NCBI GenBank assembly: GCA_003215295.1
Contig: QCKN01000005.1
Location: 1 to 64,000 of the forward strand
Origin: Prochlorococcus sp. AG-409-P03
GTDB taxonomy: Bacteria > Cyanobacteriota > Cyanobacteriia > PCC-6307 > Cyanobiaceae
Direction of reading: 5' to 3'
DNA length: 64,000 bases
Position 1 is the stretch's first letter. Every line of letters starts with the position of its first letter. The notes beneath the pieces were generated by a model, which was not told the origin of the DNA, did no database searches, and saw only the letters and a program-made list of their open reading frames with translations. Position numbers and translations under genes: made by a program. Shown here piece after piece: positions 42,707-51,814 of the stretch.

Positions 42707-45442
42707 GTGGCGCAAACTCTTGTAATCGTTGAGAGCCCGACAAAGGCAAGAACCATAAGGGGTTTCCTGTCTAAGGACTTCAAAGTAGAGGCCTCAATGG
42801 GGCATGTACGTGATCTGCCAAACAGTGCTAGTGAGATTCCTGCGGCTCAAAAAGGAGAGAAGTGGGCAAAAGATTATGGAGTGAACACAGAAAAGGACTT
42901 TGAACCTTTGTATGTAGTTCCTAGTGATAAGAAAAAAGTTGTTCGTGAACTGAAGGCAGCTCTTAAAGATGCTGACCAATTACTACTTGCGACTGATGAA
43001 GATCGAGAGGGAGAGAGCATTAGTTGGCATTTGATGCAGTTGCTCGCCCCGAAAATCCCTGTGAAACGTTTGGTCTTTCACGAGATCACTAAGGACGCGA
43101 TAGCAAAGGCACTTGATCAAACAAGGGATTTGGACATGGAATTAGTTCATGCCCAGGAGACACGCCGGATTCTTGACCGATTGGTTGGATATACGCTTTC
43201 ACCGTTACTTTGGAAGAAGGTTGCTTATGGTTTGTCAGCTGGCAGGGTTCAGTCCGTTGCCGTGAGGCTTTTGGTTCAGCGAGAGCGAGCGAGAAGGGCT
43301 TTTTGTAGTGGTAATTATTGGGATCTGAAGGCAAATCTTGATAATGGCGGTAGCTTTGAGGCCAAACTCACACATGTAGATGGTAAGAGAGTTGCTATAG
43401 GTGGTGACTTTGATGAGACAACAGGACAGATCAAGAAAGGCAGTCAGGTTCGCTTGCTGACAGAGAAAGAGGCTCGAGAATTGGTTGAGAAAGTAAAAAC
43501 GGCCTCTTGGAGAGTTGATGAGGTTGAAGAGAAGCCAATTACTCGCAAACCAGTACCACCCTTTACTACCAGTACCCTTCAACAGGAGGCGAATAGAAAG
43601 CTCCGGCTTTCAGCTCGGGAAACGATGAGATGTGCGCAGGGGCTTTATGAAAGAGGGTTTATTACATATATGCGTACTGATTCTGTACATCTTTCTGACC
43701 AAGCCATTACTGCAGCAAGAAGTTGTGTTGAGCTGCGTTATGGAAAAGAGTATTTAAGTAATTCGGAACGTCAATTCACCACCAAATCAAGGAATGCTCA
43801 AGAGGCACATGAGGCGATTCGTCCAGCGGGAGCAAGCTTTAAGACCCCGAATGAAACTGGCCTGGATGGTCGTGATTTGGCCTTATATGAACTCATATGG
43901 AAGAGGACTGTTGCATGTCAAATGGCAGAGGCACGTTTGACAATGTTGGCTGTTGGTTTAAGTGTCGAGAATGCAAGGCTACGGGCAAGTGGGAAAAGGA
44001 TTGACTTTCCAGGTTTCTTTCGAGCTTATGTAGAGGGAAATGATGATCCAGATGCCGCACTCGAGGGTCAAGAGGTTTTGTTGCCCTCATTGTCCGTTGG
44101 GGATACTCCCAAGTTGGTTGATGTAGAGGCTTTGGGGCATCAGACCCAACCACCTTCGAGATATAGCGAGGCTTCTCTAGTAAAGATGTTGGAAAAGGAA
44201 GGAATAGGTAGGCCTTCTACTTATGCGAGCATTATTGGTACGATTGTGGATCGTGGCTATGCATCCCTTCAGAACAATTCTCTAACCCCTAGCTTTACTG
44301 CTTTTGCTGTAACTAGCTTGCTTGAGAAACACTTTCCTGATTTGGTTGATACGGGCTTTACTGCTCGAATGGAATCTTCACTTGATGGGATATCAACAGG
44401 CAAGGTCTCATGGTTGCCCTATCTCGAGCAGTTTTTTAAGGGGGATAAGGGGCTGCAGTCGCAAGTCCATCAGCGAGAAGGAGATATTGATCCAGGGGTT
44501 TCACGCATTGTTGACTTGGATGGACTGCCGTGTGTTGTGAGAATTGGAAGATATGGAGCTTATTTGGAAGCTAAGAAGCTGGGTGATGATGGTCAAGAAG
44601 AACTCATCAAGGCGAATCTTCCTAGGGAAATAACCCCAGCGGAACTTGATTCTGAGAAGGCAGAATTTTTTCTTAAACAGAAAGCTGAAGGACCGGAATC
44701 ATTAGGTGAGGATCCTGATACTGGAGAAAAGATATATCTTTTGTTTGGACAATACGGTCCATACGTCCAACGAGGACAGGTGAGTGATGAGGTTCCTAAA
44801 CCTAAGCGAGCTTCATTGCCTAAAGGTGTTAAGCCTGAAGATGTCACTCTTGAAGATGCGCTTGGGTTACTTCGTCTGCCTCGTTTACTCGGAGACCATC
44901 CAGATGGAGGGCGAGTCAAGGCAGGCCTTGGTCGTTTTGGGCCATATATTTCTTGGGAAAGAGGTAAAGGAGAAAAACCTGACTATCGCTCTTTAAAAGG
45001 TGATGATGATGTTTTGCTTGTTGAGTTAACTCGTGCATTGGAGTTGCTTGCAATGCCAAAAAGAGGTCGCGGGGGCAGGACAGCTCTGAAGGATCTTGGG
45101 ATACCCAAAGGTAGTCAGGAATCCATTCAGATTTATGATGGTCCTTATGGCTTGTATGTAAAGCAGGGCAAAGTAAATGCCTCCTTGCCAGAAGGTCAGA
45201 CAGCTGACCAGATGACCCTTCAAGTTGCTGTTGAGTTGTTGGAGGCAAAGCTTGCAAGCAAAAAGTCGTCACGTAAATCAACCAAGTCCAAAAGGTCTTC
45301 TAAGACAACATCTAAGACAACATCTAAGACAACATCTAAGACAACATCTAAGACAACTAAAAAAGCACCAACACGTGCAACAACAAAGTCAGGAAGGTTG
45401 CGTGCAAGTGCCGTAAAGATAATTAAAACCGGGGAGGTTTAA
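42707..45442 (+). CDS. topA: DNA topoisomerase I
   Basis: Type IA topoisomerase that relaxes negative supercoils. The 911-residue product starts with GTG ([16 protein letters not shown]), giving the Toprim domain with [18 protein letters not shown], then the DNA gate with the catalytic Tyr in [30 protein letters not shown], and [20 protein letters not shown]. Instead of zinc fingers, the C-terminal third has repeated TopoI C-terminal modules ([28 protein letters not shown]). The Lys/Ser/Thr tail contains a 12-bp tandem repeat (45299-45358). The stop codon overlaps the next ATG by 1 nt. Confidence 0.97.
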   Translation: MAQTLVIVESPTKARTIRGFLSKDFKVEASMGHVRDLPNSASEIPAAQKGEKWAKDYGVNTEKDFEPLYVVPSDKKKVVRELKAALKDADQLLLATDEDREGESISWHLMQLLAPKIPVKRLVFHEITKDAIAKALDQTRDLDMELVHAQETRRILDRLVGYTLSPLLWKKVAYGLSAGRVQSVAVRLLVQRERARRAFCSGNYWDLKANLDNGGSFEAKLTHVDGKRVAIGGDFDETTGQIKKGSQVRLLTEKEARELVEKVKTASWRVDEVEEKPITRKPVPPFTTSTLQQEANRKLRLSARETMRCAQGLYERGFITYMRTDSVHLSDQAITAARSCVELRYGKEYLSNSERQFTTKSRNAQEAHEAIRPAGASFKTPNETGLDGRDLALYELIWKRTVACQMAEARLTMLAVGLSVENARLRASGKRIDFPGFFRAYVEGNDDPDAALEGQEVLLPSLSVGDTPKLVDVEALGHQTQPPSRYSEASLVKMLEKEGIGRPSTYASIIGTIVDRGYASLQNNSLTPSFTAFAVTSLLEKHFPDLVDTGFTARMESSLDGISTGKVSWLPYLEQFFKGDKGLQSQVHQREGDIDPGVSRIVDLDGLPCVVRIGRYGAYLEAKKLGDDGQEELIKANLPREITPAELDSEKAEFFLKQKAEGPESLGEDPDTGEKIYLLFGQYGPYVQRGQVSDEVPKPKRASLPKGVKPEDVTLEDALGLLRLPRLLGDHPDGGRVKAGLGRFGPYISWERGKGEKPDYRSLKGDDDVLLVELTRALELLAMPKRGRGGRTALKDLGIPKGSQESIQIYDGPYGLYVKQGKVNASLPEGQTADQMTLQVAVELLEAKLASKKSSRKSTKSKRSSKTTSKTTSKTTSKTTSKTTKKAPTRATTKSGRLRASAVKIIKTGEV
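45299..45358 (+). repeat. 12-bp tandem repeat in the topA tail
   Basis: Five copies of TCTAAGACAACA (the last with a T for the final A) in perfect codon register, giving the peptide Ser-Lys-Thr-Thr five times. Identity between copies at the DNA level suggests recent slippage or gene-conversion expansion. It lengthens a basic, flexible tail and does not disturb the frame. Confidence 0.9.
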
Positions 45443-45906
45443 TGCCAGTTGTGAGGCATAACATTTCTTCTTGCACTTTGAAAACTCTCGCCTTAGCGTC
45501 AGTTGTTGTTTTTATGCAGTCTTGTAGTGGTAGTCAGATAGGACAAGAGTTGGCAAATAGCTTTGATGGGATAACAGATGTTTCTGAGTTAAAAACAACT
45601 ACATTGAACTCATCCAAAGCACCTTTGAAGAAGGAGATTGAAGCTCCTAAGAAAAAAAGCATTAGGCCTACGGATCGAAATGAGAAGGTAAAGAGAAAGA
45701 GAAATACCCCTATTAAGCTCCCTCCTTTTACTCCTCAGCCCTACCGCATCACAATCAAACTTTCGGCAGCAAACCCTTCAGCACCTGCCGAAACAGTGAC
45801 AAAAGCACTTAGAGCAGCTGGGATTAGGTTTTCAGTTGAAAGAATTGAGCAGGTTCAGCAACAATCTTTGGAGAAAGATTTTAAAAGAGATAGGCAAAGA
45901 CGTTGA
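45442..45906 (+). CDS. Putative lipoprotein of unknown function
   Basis: A 154-residue protein. After a basic start, an apolar segment (CTLKTLALASVVVFMQSC) ends in Cys within a weak lipobox (MQSC), so it is probably a lipoprotein, less likely a signal anchor. The middle is very basic and Lys-rich (KAPLKKEIEAPKKKSIRPTD), and the end (residues about 100-150) reads PYRITIKLSAANPSAPAETV and SVERIEQVQQQSLEKDF, a beta-alpha pattern. Family not recognised. Its ATG overlaps the topA stop by 1 nt and its stop overlaps the next ATG by 1 nt, so it belongs to the topA-led run. Confidence 0.78.
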   Translation: MPVVRHNISSCTLKTLALASVVVFMQSCSGSQIGQELANSFDGITDVSELKTTTLNSSKAPLKKEIEAPKKKSIRPTDRNEKVKRKRNTPIKLPPFTPQPYRITIKLSAANPSAPAETVTKALRAAGIRFSVERIEQVQQQSLEKDFKRDRQRR

Positions 45907-46589
45907 TGAGGAATCTGCGAACTATTAAACGGCAAAGATCAGTTTCTTCAAAGCCATTAAGTCGGGCTCAGGCAGTAACGATTATGGAAACTTCTTATCT
46001 TGCAGCACTTTTTTCGTTGATATGGGTAGCTCTTTATTACTTGCCTGTTGGTGGGGCTTTATTTCGGTTGGCAATGCCTTTGCCACTTGCGTTGCTGCAG
46101 ATCCGTAGGGGTGCGTCTTCTGGTGTTGAGGGAGTTGCAGTTGCTGTAATGCTCCTTGTTGCTCTTATGGGGCCAGTGCGGGGGGGCTTGGCCTTGTTCC
46201 CATATGGATTACTTGCAGTATGGCTTGGTTGGAGTTGGAGAAGAGGTGTTAGTTGGTGGTTGAGTTGGGGGTTTGGAGTGATTATTGGGAGCTTTGGATT
46301 TGCAGTTAGAGTCTTCGTGCTTTCGTTTTTAGTTGGAGAAAACCTTTGGGTTGTAATTACAAGGGCAGGGGCAGGTTTGCTTGAAAGGATTGTTGAATTG
46401 TTAAATCTCCAATTTATTCCAGACTTGAATCAGGTGCAGTTGATGGCTGTATTGCTAGTGGTTTTGCAGGAGACAATATATGTCTTGACTTTACATGCAT
46501 TGGCCTTTTGGATTTTTCCAAGGTTGCACGCACCTATGCCAGAACCTCCTAATTTGCTAAATGGGATTATTGCCCTTGATCCCCTTTGA
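45906..46589 (+). CDS. DUF2232 membrane protein
   Basis: A 227-residue integral membrane protein of the DUF2232 family, which resembles energy-coupling-factor S components and other substrate-binding membrane proteins; cyanobacterial members have no assigned substrate. About six spans are visible: 24-46 (TSYLAALFSLIWVALYYLPV), 70-90 (GVAVAVMLLVALMGPVRGGL), and later ones in WGFGVIIGSFGFAVRVFVLS and MAVLLVVLQETIYVLTLHAL. ATG 45906 was preferred to the immediately preceding TTG. It sits between the lipoprotein gene and the CobT-like gene, overlapping the latter by 29 nt. Confidence 0.87.
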   Translation: MRNLRTIKRQRSVSSKPLSRAQAVTIMETSYLAALFSLIWVALYYLPVGGALFRLAMPLPLALLQIRRGASSGVEGVAVAVMLLVALMGPVRGGLALFPYGLLAVWLGWSWRRGVSWWLSWGFGVIIGSFGFAVRVFVLSFLVGENLWVVITRAGAGLLERIVELLNLQFIPDLNQVQLMAVLLVVLQETIYVLTLHALAFWIFPRLHAPMPEPPNLLNGIIALDPL

Positions 46590-47781
46590 ATTAAATAAGG
46601 GAACAATTTCTTTCTCTAAGGATTGTTCAACCAGCTGCAAAGCCTTTGGTTCTGCAGCAACTCTAGGGAAAGTTGAATCTTGCCTGGCTACTTGGAGAGA
46701 AGGTATTCATGATTGGATGGTTCTTCTTGTCTTGGCTGGCACTAGAACAGCTGAAATTCAAGGGATTTCTGCGGCTGGAGCCACTTCGGATTCACGACGC
46801 CTCACAGCTCTAGCAGATGCTGAGTTGCTGTTGCAGGGGCCATCAAGTTTAAGAAGGAATCCTTTACCTCCATTGAGTGGGGGTGTGTCTCCTGCTCTTA
46901 TTAGTTATGTGGCTTCTCGCTTGATTGGTGTTAGTCCAGCCGTCATAGCTGCTGGATTGTTTGAACAGCCTTTATTTCCTCATTTCCTTCTTGAACCGGT
47001 TTCTTTGGGGCCATCGGCTTGTCTTACTACTGGGAAGGCAATGTCTTGTGAACGCGTTCGCAGGCTTTGGGATAGAGGGTTCCAGATGGGCTTGAAATTG
47101 CGTAAACCGCTATTGCTTGCTGAATGTGTACCAGGCGGAACTACTACAGCGCAAGCTGTCTTGACGGGACTGGGCTTATCTGTTTCAGATTTGATTAGTG
47201 GAAGTGCTCGGAATCCACCTACGCTGCTTAAAAAGATGGTCGTCGAGAGGGGCTTGAGAGCCTCAGGACTTCATGTTAATCCGCCTCCTCAAAGATTATT
47301 GGCAGCGGTAGGAGATCCGTTTCAACCAGTTGCTGCTGGTTTGTTACTAGGAGCAAGGGAGGCAGGTCAACAGGTTTTATTAGGGGGCGGCAGTCAGATG
47401 CTGGCTGTTTTGGCTTTGGCTCTTTCTTCTCTGCAACCATCCCTCAGAGCAGAATTTGTTGAAGGGGTTGCAATTGCAACTACGGCCTGGCTAGTAGAGG
47501 AGACAACGAGCCTTTTCAAAGATGCTAGTGGTAGTGCACTCTTGCAATTAATTGACCGTGTGGGTAAGCATTTTGATGTGGATTTATTCGGTTTGTCGAC
47601 TGGGTTGCATTTTCATGGCAGTTCGCAAGATGTTCTTAGAGATTATGAGTGTGGATATATCAAAGAAGGTGTTGGAGCAGGCGCTTTGGCTTTGATGGCT
47701 CAGATTGATGGAGTTAGTTGCAAAGATTTGGTGGTTGCTTGTGAAGAAGCTGTTGATGAATTGCAGAGAGTTGCTAATTGA
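46561..47781 (+). CDS. CobT-family (TIGR00303) nicotinate-nucleotide phosphoribosyltransferase-like protein
   Basis: A 406-residue relative of CobT, the enzyme that activates the lower ligand of cobalamin as its alpha-ribotide from nicotinate mononucleotide. Conserved parts are LVLAGTRTAEIQGISAAGAT, LLAECVPGGTTTAQAVLTGL, AVGDPFQPVAAGLLLGARE and VLLGGGSQMLAVLALAL. Archaeal and cyanobacterial TIGR00303 members are distinct from the enterobacterial CobT and their activity is unproven. Picocyanobacteria make pseudocobalamin with adenine as lower ligand, so this is a candidate for that step. It overlaps DUF2232 by 29 nt and the Tat lipoprotein gene by 1 nt. Confidence 0.87.
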   Translation: MGLLPLIPFELNKGTISFSKDCSTSCKAFGSAATLGKVESCLATWREGIHDWMVLLVLAGTRTAEIQGISAAGATSDSRRLTALADAELLLQGPSSLRRNPLPPLSGGVSPALISYVASRLIGVSPAVIAAGLFEQPLFPHFLLEPVSLGPSACLTTGKAMSCERVRRLWDRGFQMGLKLRKPLLLAECVPGGTTTAQAVLTGLGLSVSDLISGSARNPPTLLKKMVVERGLRASGLHVNPPPQRLLAAVGDPFQPVAAGLLLGAREAGQQVLLGGGSQMLAVLALALSSLQPSLRAEFVEGVAIATTAWLVEETTSLFKDASGSALLQLIDRVGKHFDVDLFGLSTGLHFHGSSQDVLRDYECGYIKEGVGAGALALMAQIDGVSCKDLVVACEEAVDELQRVAN

Positions 47782-48815
47782 TGAATCAGACGCCACGTAA
47801 CTTCTACCCCATGAGTGATACATCGATTGGGAGGCGAGAGTTTGTTCGCTTGAGTTTGTTGGCGAGTTTGTCTGGCTTGACTGGGTGTGGTCGTAATCAA
47901 GGTGGGCCTGTTCTCATGTGCCCTAAGAAGGTTTTGCCTACGGAATGGCTAAGGGCTTTACCTGTCCCTTGGCGAGTTAAGTTTTTGAAAAATGAATTAC
48001 CGCAAACTCCCTTTGGAAACCTTTCAACAAAAAAAGTTGACTTGTTGGCTTGTGGTGATGGCTGGTTAAGCGACTTCCAACCTAATTCACTTCAGCCAAT
48101 TTCCTCTGAGACATTGTTTAAAAGACTTGACTATCAGGCGAGGAATTTCCTCGCGGTTCTTGGTCCGAATCTTGCCAATTGTGCTTTGCCTGTTGGGGTA
48201 AGTCCTTGGGTCATGCTTTTTCGCAATGGGAAGCATTTGTTGAAAAGGGCAAGATTAGGTTGGGATGTTTTATTAAGCCCTGAGTTGGCAGGTTCGGTCG
48301 TATTGCCAGCTAGCCCTCGATTAGTGATGTCTTTGGCAGAGAAGATGCTGGAGGTTGATGCTTTAAAAAGATTGCGAAGTCAGGCATTAACCTTTGATGA
48401 CAGAAATGGTTTGAACTGGGTTCTTTCAGGAAATGCGAGAGTTGCGGTTCTGCCTTTAAATCGATGTTTTCGAAGTCTTATTAGAGACCCTCGATTAAGT
48501 GTTGTACTTCCTTCTTTGGGAGCTCCTTTGGATTGGACTGTCTTAGTAAGGCCAACTCAGACACGTGAACCTGTTCCGCAGGCATGGATTGAACAGTCTT
48601 GGACAATACCTTTGTTGGCATCTCTTCTGGGTAGGGGGTGGATGCCGCCTCTTCCTAGAACAGTGCTCAATAAGGCCCTACTTACTATTCCAAGTGAATA
48701 TAGATCTATCGTCCTTCCGCCAGAAGATTTATGGCAGAAATGTTGGTCTTTACCTCCATTGAGAAACATAGAAAAGAAAAACCTTGAGATGGTTTGGAGA
48801 GAATCAACTCCATAA
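47781..48815 (+). CDS. Tat-exported lipoprotein, periplasmic binding-protein-like
   Basis: A 344-residue exported protein. The N-terminus has a twin-arginine motif (IGRREFVRLSLLASLSGLTG) followed by Cys in the lipobox LTGC, so it is probably folded in the cytosol and anchored after Tat export; ATG 47811 (MSDTSIGRREF) is an equally plausible start. The body has the form of a spermidine/putrescine or iron-type ABC binding protein (WLSDFQPNSLQPISSETLFK, VGVSPWVMLFRNG, VLPASPRLVMSLAEKML), but no permease or ATPase lies nearby. It follows the CobT-like gene with a 1-nt overlap and its 3' end overlaps the facing reductase gene by 12 nt. Confidence 0.8.
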   Translation: MNQTPRNFYPMSDTSIGRREFVRLSLLASLSGLTGCGRNQGGPVLMCPKKVLPTEWLRALPVPWRVKFLKNELPQTPFGNLSTKKVDLLACGDGWLSDFQPNSLQPISSETLFKRLDYQARNFLAVLGPNLANCALPVGVSPWVMLFRNGKHLLKRARLGWDVLLSPELAGSVVLPASPRLVMSLAEKMLEVDALKRLRSQALTFDDRNGLNWVLSGNARVAVLPLNRCFRSLIRDPRLSVVLPSLGAPLDWTVLVRPTQTREPVPQAWIEQSWTIPLLASLLGRGWMPPLPRTVLNKALLTIPSEYRSIVLPPEDLWQKCWSLPPLRNIEKKNLEMVWRESTP

Positions 48816-49991
48816 ACGTCTTCTGGGTTTATCGGCTAATAGCTTATGAGTTTCTTCTAGTAGATCTGGGATCGCGAGATTATATGGGCACCTAGGTAGA
48901 CATTCTTTGCATTTTTCACAGGCATTAGCATTGGTTGACTCCCACCAATGTCCTGCTTTGCCTATTAAATTGTAGCGTTCCTTCGCGAAAGCCTCAAGGT
49001 CGTAGCCGAGAGTGAGATTCCGTAGCCGGAGGAGTTCAGTTATAGGAATGCTTTTCGGGCATGGGAGGCACTTGCGGCACTGCCCGCAATGGCTTGCTCC
49101 AACTCGCCGTTCCCCAGCTTCTTTAAGAGATTTGAGGACATCTTGTTCTTCCAGGCTTAGTGATTTATCTGAGCTTCGAAGCTTTTTTGCGATTGAGAGA
49201 TCTGCTGCTTTAGAGGCACCCAAAGTTAAAGTACTTATTTCTTGAGCTATTAGAAACCTGTAGGCGAGTTCTAGGGGTGGGAAGGGCTTGCAATCTTCAA
49301 TAAGGGTTTTACTGGGGTCGTAAAGGCGACCACCTTTGTCTGCTGGGGAAATAGCCATAACACCCATGCCTTTCTCCAATGCGAGCTTTGCTAGTGGCAG
49401 TCTTGAGGGATCAAGAAGATGAAGGTGGAGACTACAAAATTGGAATCGATTACTCTCTATTGCTGCTTCTATAAGCTCTAGAGAACCATGAGAGCTGAAG
49501 CCGACTTGCTCAATTAACTTCTCTTCTTCTGCCCACTGAAGTAGGTCAGCCCCCTCGCCATTTATTGTCCATTCAAGGTGATTAGTGAGATTGATTCCAT
49601 GAATGGCCAGGCTGTTGATTTTTGGGATGTCTAGTCTTTCTAAAATGCCTTGAAGTTGTTTCTGTCCTTCTTTAAATGAAAGCCCTGGAAGAAGCTTGCT
49701 TGTGACCATCCACCCACCTTTTGGTTCTTTTGAGTTGAGGTTTAGTTTTTTAAGAGCTTTCCCTAGAAAACTTTCTGCAGAGCCGTATGCAGGCGAAGTC
49801 TCTAGGTGATTTATTCCAGCGAAGGCGGCGGATTCCAGTACTTCATACATTTGTTCCTCCGACTTTGTGGCTCTCATTGTTCCTAGAGTGAAGAGGCTGA
49901 CTCCGCCTAAACGACCAAAAGGTCTTCTTGCCGCATTAATTGAAAGGTTCTTTGCTTGAGTCTGAGTCGGAGGAGTTGAAGGGAGGGTCAT
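48804..49991 (-). CDS. Aldo/keto reductase with C-terminal Fe-S cysteine motifs
   Basis: A 395-residue fusion: an N-terminal aldo/keto reductase barrel (RPFGRLGGVSLFTLGTMRAT, FAGINHLETSPAYGSAESFL with the Asp-equivalent and Tyr, and WMVTSKLLPG) and a C-terminal ferredoxin-like tail with CGQCRKCLPCP (CxxCxxCxxCP) and CEKCKECLPRCP (CxxCxxCxxxCP). Such Fe-S aldo/keto reductases occur widely in cyanobacteria with unknown substrate. The DUF151 gene begins upstream and overlaps this gene by 56 nt. Gene ends convergent with the Tat lipoprotein. Confidence 0.9.
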   Translation of the reverse strand: MTLPSTPPTQTQAKNLSINAARRPFGRLGGVSLFTLGTMRATKSEEQMYEVLESAAFAGINHLETSPAYGSAESFLGKALKKLNLNSKEPKGGWMVTSKLLPGLSFKEGQKQLQGILERLDIPKINSLAIHGINLTNHLEWTINGEGADLLQWAEEEKLIEQVGFSSHGSLELIEAAIESNRFQFCSLHLHLLDPSRLPLAKLALEKGMGVMAISPADKGGRLYDPSKTLIEDCKPFPPLELAYRFLIAQEISTLTLGASKAADLSIAKKLRSSDKSLSLEEQDVLKSLKEAGERRVGASHCGQCRKCLPCPKSIPITELLRLRNLTLGYDLEAFAKERYNLIGKAGHWWESTNANACEKCKECLPRCPYNLAIPDLLEETHKLLADKPRRRLWS

Positions 49992-50523
49992 TGATTCCTT
50001 CTCTAGTCTTTAGATGGCGAATAAGAGCTGCGGGACTGACGTGATCAAGGAAGCGACGAAACTTGTCGCTATCTTCTTCATCTGCTTCAGCATCGACTGG
50101 AATAGATGCCTCGGCAACAATTTTTTCAAGCATCCAAATGCCGCATTTCGCTCTTATTGCTAAGGCAATTGCGTCACTTGGTCTGGCTTCAATTTCAACT
50201 TCGTTTTTTATAGCGTCATTTTCTTTTGTTGAATCTGTACTTTTTGCGTGGACTTTTAGTACAGCCTGGAAAGCTTTTTCATCTAACTCATAGATGATTA
50301 CTCGACTTAAAATAAGACTTCCTGCATCCATTAAGGAAATCATTAGGTCATGGCTTAGAGGTTTATGGTTTTTTGTGTTCTGGATGCCAGCAAGAATATT
50401 GTGTGCTTGGGCGTTATCAATCCAAATGGGTACTTGCCTTCTGCCAGATGGATCCCTTAGTAAGATGATTGGGCTACGGCTTGTGGCATCGATGGCGAGA
50501 CCTGCCACGGTCATTTCGACCAC
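49936..50523 (-). CDS. DUF151 (bifunctional-nuclease family) protein
   Basis: A 195-residue protein with the DUF151 domain over about residues 1-145: VEMTVAGLAIDATSRSPIIL, LLRDPSGRRQVPIWIDNAQA, then EARPSDAIALAIRAKCGIWM. Family members were described as bifunctional (DNase/RNase) nucleases in plants; in bacteria the activity is not established. The tail (about 160-195) is Asp/Ser-rich. Overlaps the Fe-S reductase by 56 nt and diverges from ribE with 60 nt between. Confidence 0.92.
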   Translation of the reverse strand: MVEMTVAGLAIDATSRSPIILLRDPSGRRQVPIWIDNAQAHNILAGIQNTKNHKPLSHDLMISLMDAGSLILSRVIIYELDEKAFQAVLKVHAKSTDSTKENDAIKNEVEIEARPSDAIALAIRAKCGIWMLEKIVAEASIPVDAEADEEDSDKFRRFLDHVSPAALIRHLKTREGINDPPFNSSDSDSSKEPFN

Positions 50524-50583
50524 TTTCCCTCCAGCAATCTTTATCCGATTATGGCTAAAGAACTTTGCTGAATGCCAGCTGTC

Positions 50584-51249
50584 ATGTTTACAGGTTTAAT
50601 TCAGGCGGTTGGGACACTGCATCGTCGTGGGAACGGCGTAGTAGTAGGAGGTTGTGGAGCCTTTGCCCCATTGGCTATTGGAGACAGCATTTCTGTCGAT
50701 GGAGTTTGTTTAACAGTTGCAGCGTTGGTTGGTGATGGTTTCTTTGCAAATGTCAGTGAGGAAACAATCAGACGCACAACTCTTGGTGTAACAGCTGATG
50801 TGCGAGGAGTCGTTAATCTTGAACCAGCTCTTCGTCTTTCGGATAGGCTTGGCGGTCATTTAGTTAGTGGACATATCGATGGTCTTGGGAAAGTTGTTTC
50901 CCTCGAGGAACTTCCTCTTTCTTGGCACTTAGAGATTCAGTGGCAAAGCTCTTCCTTTTCACGATTTGTCTGTGAAAAAGCAAGCATTGCTTTAAATGGG
51001 ATTAGCCTGACAGTTGCTGATTGCTCAGAAAGTGGAGATAAGTTTTCTATAGCGATTATTCCTCATACATGGCAGATTACTTCATTGAAGTCTTTGTGCG
51101 AGGGGGATTTGGTAAATCTAGAAGTGGATTTAATGGCTAAATATGCAGAGAATCTTTTGAGAAACACTTCCTCAACTCTTTTTGAAGAAAACCCCTCGGC
51201 AGAAAATCAGATCAATAAAGATTGGCTTGCATCACACGGATGGAGCTGA
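50584..51249 (+). CDS. ribE: Riboflavin synthase, alpha chain
   Basis: Riboflavin synthase dismutates two lumazine molecules to riboflavin and a pyrimidine. The 221-residue product is the trimeric alpha-type with two lumazine-binding repeats, beginning MFTGLIQAVGTLHRR and GDSISVDGVCLTVAALVGDG, and the second repeat HLVSGHIDGLGKVVSLEE and KASIALNGISLTVADCSESG. ATG 50584 is preferred over 50572 because MFTG is the canonical N-terminus. A bidirectional hairpin follows at 51283-51326. ribD and ribF lie elsewhere in the window. Confidence 0.95.
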   Translation: MFTGLIQAVGTLHRRGNGVVVGGCGAFAPLAIGDSISVDGVCLTVAALVGDGFFANVSEETIRRTTLGVTADVRGVVNLEPALRLSDRLGGHLVSGHIDGLGKVVSLEELPLSWHLEIQWQSSSFSRFVCEKASIALNGISLTVADCSESGDKFSIAIIPHTWQITSLKSLCEGDLVNLEVDLMAKYAENLLRNTSSTLFEENPSAENQINKDWLASHGWS

Positions 51250-51282
51250 CCTTTTTACTGTTTTGAGAAGATAATCTCGCGC

Positions 51283-51326
51283 AAAAAAACCATTCCTATT
51301 CCAAAAGGAGGAGGAATGGTTTTTTT
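51283..51326. terminator. Bidirectional terminator between ribE and the cyAbrB gene
   Basis: Arms 51283-51297 (AAAAAAACCATTCCT) and 51312-51326 (AGGAATGGTTTTTTT) are exact reverse complements with a 14-nt loop. The A-run on one side and T-run on the other give U-rich tails on both strands, so it should end both ribE and the facing cyAbrB gene. It is the best intrinsic-terminator candidate in the window. Confidence 0.85.
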
Positions 51327-51347
51327 ATGTGGAGCCTGTAAAGACTC

Positions 51348-51719
51348 TTATTTGTTTGCGGACTTGATTTCCCCCTCAAGAGGTACCAACCAAATTGCGC
51401 GTGAATCTTTGCGAATTTCAATTCGGAACTCTTGACCAGGCTCTAGACCAAGCTTTTTGGTATAGGCATGACCAATGAGTAAATTGCCATTCCCATGGAC
51501 ACGAGTACGGAACTCTGCTTGTCTACCACGAGAAGACCTTCCTCCAGCTCGTCCGGCAGAACGGAGTTTGTAGCCTTTTGCCTCGACCAAGGCACGGTAG
51601 AAGTTTTTACGTAGAACCCTTCCGCTGGGGCCTACGTAACCACAGCCTTTAGCAATTTCATCCTCAGGACGATTGCTGAGTGACCTGGCTTTGTCCAGTA
51701 GTTCTTTTCCGACCAGCAT
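51348..51719 (-). CDS. cyAbrB-family transcriptional regulator
   Basis: Cyanobacterial AbrB regulators affect carbon/nitrogen balance and bind DNA broadly. The 123-residue protein has the cyAbrB N-terminal part (MLVGKELLDKARSLSNRPED, EIAKGCGYVGPSGRVLRKNF, YRALVEAKGY) and a C-terminal AbrB DNA-binding domain (NGNLLIGHAYTKKLGLEPGQ, EFRIEIRKDSRAIWLVPLEG). The order (AbrB domain C-terminal) is the cyanobacterial one, reversed relative to Bacillus AbrB. Gene shares a terminator with ribE. The ctaE gene lies 95 nt upstream on the same strand. Confidence 0.95.
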   Translation of the reverse strand: MLVGKELLDKARSLSNRPEDEIAKGCGYVGPSGRVLRKNFYRALVEAKGYKLRSAGRAGGRSSRGRQAEFRTRVHGNGNLLIGHAYTKKLGLEPGQEFRIEIRKDSRAIWLVPLEGEIKSANK

Positions 51720-51814
51720 TTGCCAGTTTTAAATTAAATGAATTCTGACGGCTAAGTCCAATTGTGGCAAGGAATTGTTCGAAAGTTTGCCTTCTAGTAT
51801 CAAGATATGCTGTT

